Assembly (NCBI RefSeq): GCF_026967805.1 | Contig: NZ_JAPVBG010000001.1 | Location: 248,001-312,000 of the forward strand | Length of the DNA stretch: 64,000 bases | Direction: 5' to 3' | DNA from: Blastococcus sp. VKM Ac-2987 | Lineage (GTDB): Bacteria > Actinomycetota > Actinomycetes > Mycobacteriales > Geodermatophilaceae | Shown: in pieces, positions 32,789 to 40,282 of the stretch | How the letters are laid out: each line of letters starts with the position of its first letter | Position numbering within the stretch: the first letter of the stretch is position 1 | Notes under the pieces: model-generated | What the model was told of the DNA's origin: nothing | Database searches by the model: none | What the model saw: only the letters and a program-made list of their open reading frames with translations | Position numbers and translations under genes: made by a program

Positions 32789-33547
32789 GTGAGCATCGAT
32801 CTGAACTCCGATCTCGGCGAGGGCTTCGGGCACTGGTCGCTCGGTGACGACGACGCGTTGCTGGGCATCGTCACCAGCGCCAACGTCGCCTGCGGCTTCC
32901 ACGCGAGTGATGCCTCGATCATGCGGCGGGTCTGCGAGCAGGCGGTGGCCTCCGGGGTGGTGATCGGCGCTCAGGTCGGCTACCGCGACCTGCCGGGGTT
33001 CGGGCGGCGCTTCATCGACATCGAGCCCGATGCGCTGACCCAGGACGTGATCTATCAGATCGGTGCGCTCGAGGCGTTCGCGCGGGTCGCGGGGTCGCGA
33101 GTGCGCTACGTGAAGCCCCATGGCGCGCTGTACAACGCGATCGTGCACCACGAGGAGCAGGCGGGCGCGGTCGTGCGGGCGATCCTCGACTACGACCGCA
33201 CGCTGCCGGTGATGGGACTGCCCGGGTCGGTCTGGCTGCGGCAGGCCGAGGAAGCCGGGCTGACGGTCGTACGCGAGGCCTTCGCCGACCGCGCGTACAC
33301 ACCGGGTGCGACGCTGGTCTCCCGGCGCCTGCCGGGGGCGGTGCTGCACGACGCCGACGAGATCGCCGACCGCTGCCTCGCCATGGCCACCGGGAAACCC
33401 GTCACCGACATCGATGGCGATGCACTGACCCTGAGCCCCGACTCCATCTGCGTCCACGGCGACACCGCAGGGGCCGTCGACATCGCCCGCGCGGTGAAGG
33501 AGGCGCTCACCGCGGCAGGGGTCACCGTCGCGCCGTTCGCACCCTGA
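32789..33547 (+). CDS. pxpA: 5-oxoprolinase subunit A (LamB/YcsF family)
   Basis: PxpA works with PxpB and PxpC to hydrolyse 5-oxoproline to glutamate at the cost of ATP. The 252 residues show SIDLNSDLGEGFGHW, NVACGFHASD, GAQVGYRDLPGFGRR, YVKPHGALYN and EAFADRAYTPGATLVSR, all signatures of the LamB/YcsF fold (PF03746), and end with SICVHGDTAGAVDIA. GTG 32789 has GAGAGGGA upstream and follows the transporter stop by 11 bases. The stop overlaps the ATG of pxpB by one base. Confidence 0.95.
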   Translation: MSIDLNSDLGEGFGHWSLGDDDALLGIVTSANVACGFHASDASIMRRVCEQAVASGVVIGAQVGYRDLPGFGRRFIDIEPDALTQDVIYQIGALEAFARVAGSRVRYVKPHGALYNAIVHHEEQAGAVVRAILDYDRTLPVMGLPGSVWLRQAEEAGLTVVREAFADRAYTPGATLVSRRLPGAVLHDADEIADRCLAMATGKPVTDIDGDALTLSPDSICVHGDTAGAVDIARAVKEALTAAGVTVAPFAP

Positions 33548-34164
33548 TGCGGGTGCTGCCCAGCGGGACCACCTCGGTGCTCGTCGAACTGGACGACCTC
33601 GACGAGGTGCTCGCCCTCTACGCCGCGCTGGTCGAGGATCCGCCCCCCGGGGTCGTGGATCTCGTCCCGGCTGCGCGGACGGTGCTCGTCATGGCCGACC
33701 CATCGGTCACGTCGCTGGACACCGTCGCCGAGGCGGTCCGTCGCACGACGCCTCGTGGCGACCGTCGCGCGGTGGGCGAGCTCGTGGAGATCCCGGTGAC
33801 CTACGACGGCGAGGACCTCGAAGAAGCAGCGCGGCTGGTCGGTGTCGACGCGGCGGGGCTGGTGCGCCGGCACAGCGAGATCGAGTGGAGCGTGGCGTTC
33901 TGCGGCTTCGCCCCCGGTTTCGGCTACCTGACCTCGCCCGACTGGCCGTGGGACCTTCCGCGCCGTTCCTCGCCCCGCACCAAGGTGCCACCGGGGTCGG
34001 TCGCCCTGGCGGGGGAGTTCACCGGGGTCTACCCCCGCGAGTCACCCGGCGGGTGGCAGCTTCTCGGGCGCACAGAAGTCGCCGTGTTCGACCTCGCCCG
34101 CGACCCCGCAGCGCTGCTGGTCCCCGGGAACCGAGTCCGCTTCATCGACGAGGGCCGGGCATGA
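33547..34164 (+). CDS. pxpB: 5-oxoprolinase subunit B (KipI family)
   Basis: This 205-residue protein is of the KipI/AHS1 family (PF02682). It shows VDLVPAARTVLV, ELVEIPVTYDGEDLEEAARLVG, the highly conserved FCGFAPGFGYLTSPDW, and RTKVPPGSVALAGEFTGVYPRESPGGWQLLG. It forms the kinase/hydrolase pair with PxpC. The name KipI comes from Bacillus, where it was first described as a sporulation kinase inhibitor; the 5-oxoprolinase role is the general one. It overlaps pxpA by one base and pxpC by four (ATGA). Confidence 0.95.
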   Translation: MRVLPSGTTSVLVELDDLDEVLALYAALVEDPPPGVVDLVPAARTVLVMADPSVTSLDTVAEAVRRTTPRGDRRAVGELVEIPVTYDGEDLEEAARLVGVDAAGLVRRHSEIEWSVAFCGFAPGFGYLTSPDWPWDLPRRSSPRTKVPPGSVALAGEFTGVYPRESPGGWQLLGRTEVAVFDLARDPAALLVPGNRVRFIDEGRA

Positions 34165-35003
34165 CCCGCACCCTGACGGTGCTGGCTGCCGGGCCGCTGA
34201 CGACCGTGCAGGACGCCGGGCGTCCCGGACAGGCGGCGCTGGGCATCGGACGCTCGGGTGCGTGTGACCGGGTGTCGTACGCGCTGTCGAACCGTCTGGT
34301 GGGAAACGCCCCGGACGCCGCGGTGCTCGAGGTGACGTTCGGTGGACTGGGCCTGCGCGCCGACGCAGACCTGGTGGTGGTCACCACTGGCGCCCGGTGC
34401 CCGGGCTCCATCGCCCACAATGGCCCCGTCGAGCTGCGGGCCGGTGCGGAGATCAGACTCGGTCCGCCGGCGACCGGGCTGCGGACCTATCTCGCGGTGC
34501 GCGGCGGGATCGCGGTCGATCCGGTGCTCGGCTCGCGTTCGACCGACATCCTGGCCGGGCTCGGGCCGGCCGTGGTGGCCAACGGCGACGTCCTCCCGGT
34601 CGGCGCCCTCGACGGCCAGATGCCCGGGGTGGACCTGGCGCCGGTAGCCGATCCCGCCGGTGATGACGTGACGGTGCGCATCGTGCCGGGACCTCGACGG
34701 GACTGGTTTCCCGACGAGGCGTGGGCCATCCTCGCGGGCCAGACCTACCAGGTCACCAGCGACAGCAACCGGGTCGGAGTGCGGCTCGAGGGTGAGCCGC
34801 TCGAGCGTTCCCGCACCGGCGAGCTCCCGAGTGAAGGCATGGTCCGCGGCGCCCTGCAGATCCCCCCGTCCGGCAAACCCGTGCTCTTCCTCGCCGACCA
34901 CCCGGTCACCGGCGGCTACCCCGTCGTCGCCTACGTCGTGGACGAGGACGTCGACCGGTGCGCGCAGCTGCGCCCAGGCCAAGCCTTGCGATTTCGCGGC
35001 TAG
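34161..35003 (+). CDS. pxpC: 5-oxoprolinase subunit C (KipA family)
   Basis: This 280-residue AHS2/KipA protein (PF02626) shows LTTVQDAGRPGQAALGIGRSGACDRVSYALSN, AVLEVTFGG, TYLAVRGGIAVDPVLGSRSTD, TYQVTSDSNRVGVRLEG, GELPSEGMVRGALQIPPSGKPV and HPVTGGYPVVAYV. It completes PxpABC. It starts at ATG 34161, overlapping the pxpB stop. It is the last gene of the tightly packed operon; a longer gap follows before the secreted peptidase-like gene. Confidence 0.95.
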   Translation: MTRTLTVLAAGPLTTVQDAGRPGQAALGIGRSGACDRVSYALSNRLVGNAPDAAVLEVTFGGLGLRADADLVVVTTGARCPGSIAHNGPVELRAGAEIRLGPPATGLRTYLAVRGGIAVDPVLGSRSTDILAGLGPAVVANGDVLPVGALDGQMPGVDLAPVADPAGDDVTVRIVPGPRRDWFPDEAWAILAGQTYQVTSDSNRVGVRLEGEPLERSRTGELPSEGMVRGALQIPPSGKPVLFLADHPVTGGYPVVAYVVDEDVDRCAQLRPGQALRFRG

Positions 35004-35350
35004 CTCGGTCCTCATGTCTCCACGCCCGCACTGTGTGGATTCGAAAAACGGGCCACCCGTTCGACTCGCATGTTCCACAGATAGCTCGGCGAACCGGGGA
35101 GGCTGACAGCGGACTGAAAGAAGGCGCGCCCGACAGCGGACACTTCTCTGTCGAGCATTGTCGGCCCACTCCCGGCCTTACGTCGGGAGAATTCGCCGTG
35201 CTCGAAAACATGTCCGCTCGTCACCGTGAATTCGAAGACCGCGGAATAAACGCTGTGCAGGGGTTCCCGCGGAACCAATCCGGTAGGACAGTGTTGCTCT
35301 GGCGTCCGCCCTCACAGTCGCCGCCCACGTTCGTCTTACGGGAGGTCCAC
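35004..35350. other. Intergenic leader before the peptidase-like gene
   Basis: These 347 bases hold no credible gene. Base composition is clearly lower in GC than the surroundings (for example around 35040 and 35210-35290), as in much of this accessory block. A purine-rich ribosome binding site (GGGAGGT) lies at 35340-35346. No strong hairpin was found after pxpC. Confidence 0.5.
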
Positions 35351-36733
35351 ATGGCAACAAGCAGGTCGCTCGGCCGGCGCGCCGCGGTTGTTGGCGTCAG
35401 CTCGGCCGTCGCATTGTCGTCGGTCGCGTCGTGGTCGGCGTCGTCGGCGAACGCTACGCCTCAGCAGGAGACGGAGAATCAGCCATATCCCACGACCTGC
35501 CTCACCAGCGACGCGGTCCTCACCGTCGAGGAGCAGCGCATCGGCCAGCCGCTGGTCGAGGGCGGGGAGTCCGCAGCGGAGCAGTTCCTCGAGGCCGCAG
35601 GCTTCGAGGACGCGGTCAGGCAGTTCACCTCCGATCTCTGCGCGGCGCAGGATCTCGCCGAGGCCGAGGAGGTCGTACGGCGTCACGGCGAGGCGCTGTG
35701 GGAGCTTGCCGTGGCTCGCGCCCAGGGCGAGGAGGAGATCGGGACGATCGACCGGTACGACGACCGACCCCTCTACTGGGCCCGTCTGCACATGACGCGT
35801 GCGCTGCGCCAGTGGGAGGCGCCGGTCGACGTGAGTGGCATCCAGCGCAATGCCTTGGTGCACATCCTGGATTACGCATCCCGTGGCATCACCTCCATCG
35901 AGTGGCCGGAGGATTCCGAGGGCGCCAAGCGGGTGATGATCAGCGGATTCGACACCTACAGCCTCGACAGCAGCCTGCGGAACTCCAACCCCTCGGGGGC
36001 CACTGCCCTGCAACTCGATGGCCGGACACTCGAGACCGACACCGGCCCCGTGGTCGTAGAGGCCGTCGTATTCCCGGTGAACTGGACCGACTTCGACCAG
36101 GGCATCGTCGAGGACGCATTCGGTCAGGTTCTCGCCACCGGAGAGAACCGTGCTGACCTCATCATGACGATCAGCCAGACCGGCCGCGGAAGGATGGACA
36201 TCGAGCAGTGGGCCGCCAATTTCCGCGGTGGGTTCCCCGACAACAACCGCAACATGCTCTTCGGGCCGATCTCACGTCCCTCGCATTGGCCACAGCCTTT
36301 CGACTCACCGGAGTGGATCGAGACGACGCTGCCCTACGAGGCGATGATCGACGCCGGCACCGGCCCCTGGCCGGTCGTGCTCAACGACGGGATCTGCGAA
36401 TGGCCTGCGGGGACCTATCCATCCCCGTCCGCGGTGCAGTGCCAGGACGACCCGTCAGAGGGCTCCACGGCAGCCTCCGGGCCGGGCGGGAGCTACCTGT
36501 CCAACGAGAGCATGTACCGCTCCAACCGACTGCGCATCGGCATCGGGGCGTGGGATGTCCCAGGAGGACACCTGCACATCTCGGCTCTCGAGTACCCCGA
36601 GGACCTCGCCGCACTGACCAGCCCTGAGTTCGAAGCCGACCGCCAAGCCGTCGTAGACCAGACGATCGAGCTGGTGAGGGCAGCCGGCGCGGCTGCACCT
36701 GAGGGAGGCGTCGAGGAAGAGCCCGCACCCTAG
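35351..36733 (+). CDS. Secreted pyroglutamyl-peptidase-I-like protein, catalytic Cys replaced by Ser
   Basis: This encodes 460 residues. A signal peptide with twin arginines (MATSRSLGRRAAVVGVSSAV, cleavage after SSANA) suggests Tat export. After a helical region of about 160 residues comes a domain resembling peptidase family C15: RVMISGFDTYSLDSSLRNSNPSG (family: VTGFEPFG...NPS), VVVEAVVFPVNW, ADLIMTISQTGRGRMDIEQWAANF with the likely catalytic Glu285, then GGSYLSNESMYR and GGHLHIS (His409). In C15 the second motif is GTYVCN; here Ser384 sits at the catalytic Cys. It follows pxpABC, whose substrate is exactly what a pyroglutamyl peptidase releases. It may be a Ser variant or a binding protein. 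Confidence 0.75.
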   Translation: MATSRSLGRRAAVVGVSSAVALSSVASWSASSANATPQQETENQPYPTTCLTSDAVLTVEEQRIGQPLVEGGESAAEQFLEAAGFEDAVRQFTSDLCAAQDLAEAEEVVRRHGEALWELAVARAQGEEEIGTIDRYDDRPLYWARLHMTRALRQWEAPVDVSGIQRNALVHILDYASRGITSIEWPEDSEGAKRVMISGFDTYSLDSSLRNSNPSGATALQLDGRTLETDTGPVVVEAVVFPVNWTDFDQGIVEDAFGQVLATGENRADLIMTISQTGRGRMDIEQWAANFRGGFPDNNRNMLFGPISRPSHWPQPFDSPEWIETTLPYEAMIDAGTGPWPVVLNDGICEWPAGTYPSPSAVQCQDDPSEGSTAASGPGGSYLSNESMYRSNRLRIGIGAWDVPGGHLHISALEYPEDLAALTSPEFEADRQAVVDQTIELVRAAGAAAPEGGVEEEPAP

Positions 36734-36744
36734 CGACCAGTACG

Positions 36745-36782
36745 CCGGCAACCGTGGCGTGTTCGCACGTCACGGTTGCCGG
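36745..36782. terminator. Hairpin after the peptidase-like gene
   Basis: The stem ccggcaaccgtggcgtg / cacgtcacggttgccgg is 17 bp with a single G-U pair and a TTCG loop, starting 12 bases after the stop. It also lies just beyond the end of the converging YcsI remnant. Confidence 0.75.
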
Positions 36783-36791
36783 TGGACCTCG

Positions 36792-36995
36792 TCAGGAGTC
36801 GGTGACGACCATGTGCCCCGGCGCCTGGGTGATGGGGTCGGAAATGCCCAGCGAGGCCAGCCCCGACGTGCACCGGCGCCCCATGCACCACGGGCAACCG
36901 GGCGGTGACCTGCACAACCTGCACGACCAGCGAGGCGGGATGGGCCGCATCGACACCACGAGCGGCCCAGAGAGCCGTTGGGCGGGTCGACAGTT
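36792..36995 (-). pseudogene. D-glutamate cyclase / YcsI (DUF1445) remnant
   Basis: Minus-strand fragments read NCRPAQRLSGPLVVSMRPIP, then after a frameshift VVQVTARLPVVHGAPVHVG, and after another shift LASLGISDP joined to ITQAPGHMVVTDS and a stop at 36792. These match, in order, the C-terminal half of DUF1445 (PF07286) proteins: CRPAG..GPLVVSMRP, the HGAPVHxGDPxxLGI motif and the terminal ITHAPGHMFVTD. A stretch of about 40 residues between LGI and ITHAPGH is deleted, and the N-terminal half is gone. Bacillus ycsI lies in the same operon as ycsG/ycsF/kipIA, so this gene probably belonged to the module. Confidence 0.75.
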
Positions 36996-37225
36996 GAGTA
37001 CACCGACGATGGGCCCGTGCGAGCCAGCGGCTCTCCCGCACGATGTCCATGTGGCCGACCGGACGATCGTCGGGTCCGCGGTGCGTGCGGGTCGTGGTGG
37101 GCGACCGGGCCCGGGACCGTAGCCGATGTCATTGGCGCGGCGTAGCGTCCGGCCCCTCAGGCAGATGCGCACCCGGCGGCCGACCGCCCGCCGTGCGGTG
37201 CCCGTCTCCGTCACGGGGAGTCGTC
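36996..37225. other. Region between the YcsI remnant and the cutinase gene
   Basis: There is no credible gene. The frames are short and Arg-rich. GGGGAG at 37215-37220 is the likely ribosome binding site for GTG 37226; a promoter presumably lies in this stretch but no convincing -35/-10 pair was found. Confidence 0.4.
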
Positions 37226-39280
37226 GTGGGTCCTGCACGTCGCAGTGCGCTGGCGATCGGCGGCGTCGTCGCGCTGCTGACCTCGTCCGCCGCCGTCACG
37301 ATCGCCGCCGGGGCCGAGCCCGGCGACTGCCCGGACGTGGCGATCGTGGGTGCGCGTGGCTCGACGGAGCCGATCACCACGACCAACCGCGGGATGGGCA
37401 CGAACGCCGACTACTTCGCCGACGGGCTCGAGCGCGAGCTCCGGGCGCGGCACGGGAGCGGGCTCGTGATCGAGGACGTGGCCGTCGCGCACTCCCCCAC
37501 CCCGGTCAGCGTGCTGACCCCGACGCGGACCGAGCTGACCGCGCTCGCGGATCCTGCCCGGCGAGCGGCGGCGATGGACCGCTACGAGACCGAACGCCTC
37601 GGGGCGTACACGCGCAGCGTCGACCCGGGCGTCGGGTCGGCCGTCGACCAGATGGTCGCGCTGCACGCCCGGTGCCCGGGCGCCGGCTTCGTCCTGGCCG
37701 GCTACTCGCAGGGCGCGATGGTCGTGCACCAGGTGCTTTCCCGTCTCGCGGACGAGGGCCGGACGAGCCTGCTGTCGCGCGTCACCGGGAGCGTCCTCGT
37801 CGCCGACGGGGACCGGGTGGCCCAGACGGCAGCCACGCGTCGCGGGACGGCGGCCTCCACCGCGCAGGGGATCCGCACCGCCCTCCAGCCCACCGGCCGG
37901 GACGTCGCGGCGACGCCGCCGGTGTTCGACCTCTGCCTCGCCCGGGACATCGCCTGCGACTTCGACCCGGTGCGCCTCCTGCAGCGGGGCGTCTCCCCGT
38001 CGCTGTCCGCGCTGAAGGAGGCGTCGCAGATCCACTCCGGGACCGGCTACCGCTCCCTGATGCTGCAGGCCGCCCGGGAGATCGCCGCGTCGTTCACCCC
38101 CGCCCCGTCGCCCACGCCCACCTCCTCGGCGACGAGCACGACCACCACGGCCACCCCGACCACCACGACGCCGGTCCCCACCACCACGACGGCTCCCAGC
38201 ACGACGACGACACCGCCGACCACGACCACCCCGCCCCCGGCCGGCGGCGGGTCGGCAGCCCTCGCCGCCTTCCTCGCGGCCCGCGCCGACAGCGCTGCCG
38301 GCCGCGGCCCGCTCGACGTCGTGGTCGTCGGTGACTCGGTCACCGAGGGCCGTGACGTGGGCAAGGGCAACCGGTGGGTGGACACGCTGCTCGACCTGCT
38401 GCGCGACCGCTACCAGCCGCCCGGGATCGCCGGCGGCGAGGGCTACGTGCCGGCCTACTACGCCGCCGGGGGCATGGCCGACCGCTTCACCTTCGGTGGG
38501 ACGCCCACGCTGGGGTCCCAGTACGGCCTCGGGATGCGCGCCAACCACATGCCTTCCGGCGCGGGGAACTCGATGACCGCGACGTTCAGCGGCACGTCGT
38601 TCGAGCTGCACTACGCCAGCAGCCTCAACACGGGGACGATCACCGTCTCCGTCGACGGCGCGGCGGGCACCCCCGTCCCGACCGCCGGCGGCAGCTACAC
38701 CCCGGGCGACGGCGGCAGCTGGACCTCCCCGCCGCTGCCCCGCGGCACGCACACGGTCACGCTCACCAACACCAGCGGCCGGACCGTGCTGGTCGAGGGC
38801 ATCAGCGTCTACGACGGCGACGAGGCCGCCGGCGTCCGCCTGTGGGAGGCGGGGCACTCCGGCTGGCAGGCCGAGGACTACGCCAACCGGCCGACCGCGC
38901 CTCAGCACGGCCAGGCCGTCGCCTCCGCGGCGCCGCACCTGGTCGTGGTGGCACTCGGCTACAACGACGTCGTCGCCGGGTTCACCGCCGCCCAGTTCCG
39001 CGACTACCTCACCACGACCGTCGCGCACCTCCGCAGCCCCGACGTCGGCCCCGACCCGTCGGTGCTGATCGTCGGGTACCCGCGGCGCACCGACGTCTCC
39101 ACCGCCGCCTGGGACGCCTACCTGCAGGCCATGGCCGACGTCGCCACCGACCGGGGGTACGCGTTCGCCGACCTGTCCGCGCTGCCGGACTTCGGCATGT
39201 CGGCCGACGGCGTGCACCCGACCGCGGTCGGGCACACCCAGATCGCCGAGGCGCTCGACCGGTTCCTGGCCGCCGCCTGA
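37226..39280 (+). CDS. Secreted two-domain esterase: cutinase plus SGNH hydrolase
   Basis: This encodes 684 residues from GTG 37226 (RBS GGGGAG 5 bases upstream). A signal peptide ends near AAGAEPGD. A cutinase domain (PF01083) follows, with IVGARGSTEP at about 42, the nucleophile in GYSQGAMV (Ser about 161), CLARDIACDF for the Asp and a His in SQIHSGTGY. A linker of about 45 residues consists almost only of Thr and Pro (about 292-338). The C-terminal GDSL/SGNH hydrolase has VVVGDSVTEG (Ser about 372), a beta-rich insert, LGYNDVV and DGVHPTAVGH. Two independent ester-cleaving sites suggest breakdown of cutin/suberin-like or acetylated plant polymers outside the cell. Confidence 0.88.
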   Translation: MGPARRSALAIGGVVALLTSSAAVTIAAGAEPGDCPDVAIVGARGSTEPITTTNRGMGTNADYFADGLERELRARHGSGLVIEDVAVAHSPTPVSVLTPTRTELTALADPARRAAAMDRYETERLGAYTRSVDPGVGSAVDQMVALHARCPGAGFVLAGYSQGAMVVHQVLSRLADEGRTSLLSRVTGSVLVADGDRVAQTAATRRGTAASTAQGIRTALQPTGRDVAATPPVFDLCLARDIACDFDPVRLLQRGVSPSLSALKEASQIHSGTGYRSLMLQAAREIAASFTPAPSPTPTSSATSTTTTATPTTTTPVPTTTTAPSTTTTPPTTTTPPPAGGGSAALAAFLAARADSAAGRGPLDVVVVGDSVTEGRDVGKGNRWVDTLLDLLRDRYQPPGIAGGEGYVPAYYAAGGMADRFTFGGTPTLGSQYGLGMRANHMPSGAGNSMTATFSGTSFELHYASSLNTGTITVSVDGAAGTPVPTAGGSYTPGDGGSWTSPPLPRGTHTVTLTNTSGRTVLVEGISVYDGDEAAGVRLWEAGHSGWQAEDYANRPTAPQHGQAVASAAPHLVVVALGYNDVVAGFTAAQFRDYLTTTVAHLRSPDVGPDPSVLIVGYPRRTDVSTAAWDAYLQAMADVATDRGYAFADLSALPDFGMSADGVHPTAVGHTQIAEALDRFLAAA

Positions 39281-39296
39281 CCTCCCCTGGATCGCC

Positions 39297-40073
39297 ATGA
39301 CCGCCGACCTCCCCTTCGACGAGGGCTTCGACGATCCGGTCCTCGATCCCGGCGTCTGGCTGCCGCACTACCTGCCCCACTGGAGCTCCCGGGCGGAGTC
39401 CGCGGCGGCCTACGACATCGCCGGCTCCTGCCTGCGGCTGCACCTGCCCGAGCACCACCCGCTCTGGTGCCCCGACGACCACCCGCCGCTACGGGTCTCC
39501 GGCATCCAGTCCGGCGTCTTCTCCGGCCCGGTGGGCAGCACCATCGGCCAGCAACCGGTGCGCCCCGGCGCCGTCGTGAAGGAGGAGCAGGCGCCGCTCC
39601 GGGGCTGGATGCCGCGGTACGGCCACCTGGAGATGCGGGCGCGGGCGAGGCTCACCCCTCGGTCCATGGTCGCCTGGTGGCTGGTCGGCCTGGAGGACCG
39701 GCCGGAGCGCTGCGCGGAGCTCTGCGTCATGGAGGTCTTCGGCGACGCCGTGGAGCCCGGCGTCAGCGCCGCCGTCGGCATGGGCACGCACCCGTTCCGC
39801 GACCCGCGCATGGTCGAGGACTTCGCCGCCCCCCGGCTGGCGCTCGACGTCACCAAGTTCCACACCTACGCCGTCGACTGGCGGGCCGAGCAGGCGGTGT
39901 TCCTCGTGGACGGCGAGCCGGTCCGGACCGTCGGCGTCACCCCCGACTACCCGATGCAGTCCATGCTGGCCGTCTTCGACTTCCCCGGGAAGGCCGTGCC
40001 CGGGGAGCCGTACACGGAGCCGGAGCTGGTCGTCGACCGCATCCGGGGGCCGGCGTCCGCCTCCGGGGTGTGA
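39297..40073 (+). CDS. GH16-like glycoside hydrolase family protein
   Basis: This encodes 258 residues without a signal peptide. The beta-jelly-roll features of GH16 are visible: DEGFDDPVLDPGVWLPHY at the front, SGVFSGPVGST, RYGHLEMRARARL, WWLVGLEDRPERCAELCVMEVFG at the place of the active site, and THPFRDPRM ... TKFHTYAVDWRAEQAVFLVDGEPVRT, the typical ending. The active-site pattern is E-L-C-V-M-E where GH16 enzymes have E-x-D-x-x-E: the middle Asp is Cys, so activity may be changed or lost. It follows the esterase gene by 16 bases and may be co-transcribed with it. Confidence 0.75.
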   Translation: MTADLPFDEGFDDPVLDPGVWLPHYLPHWSSRAESAAAYDIAGSCLRLHLPEHHPLWCPDDHPPLRVSGIQSGVFSGPVGSTIGQQPVRPGAVVKEEQAPLRGWMPRYGHLEMRARARLTPRSMVAWWLVGLEDRPERCAELCVMEVFGDAVEPGVSAAVGMGTHPFRDPRMVEDFAAPRLALDVTKFHTYAVDWRAEQAVFLVDGEPVRTVGVTPDYPMQSMLAVFDFPGKAVPGEPYTEPELVVDRIRGPASASGV

Positions 40074-40282
40074 GCGGGCCCTACGCCGGCCGTCCGACCG
40101 GGAGTATCCGTTGCGTGCCATCCGGGTGTGCACCCCCGGTCGTCGGGTAGGGGAGAACGGTCTCGGGGCCGCCGCGGCACCGCACCCCGCCGGGTCGCGC
40201 ACCGCCTCTGGCCGGCCCCTCCCCGGCTCGCCACGTACGGCACCCGCCGTCGCGGCCGGCCGCCCGAAAGACAGGAGCGCAC

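Noticed and set aside
36792..37238. Hypothetical 148-aa minus-strand protein
   Set aside because: Only parts of the frame match DUF1445, with the intervening motif in a different frame; better explained as a pseudogene.
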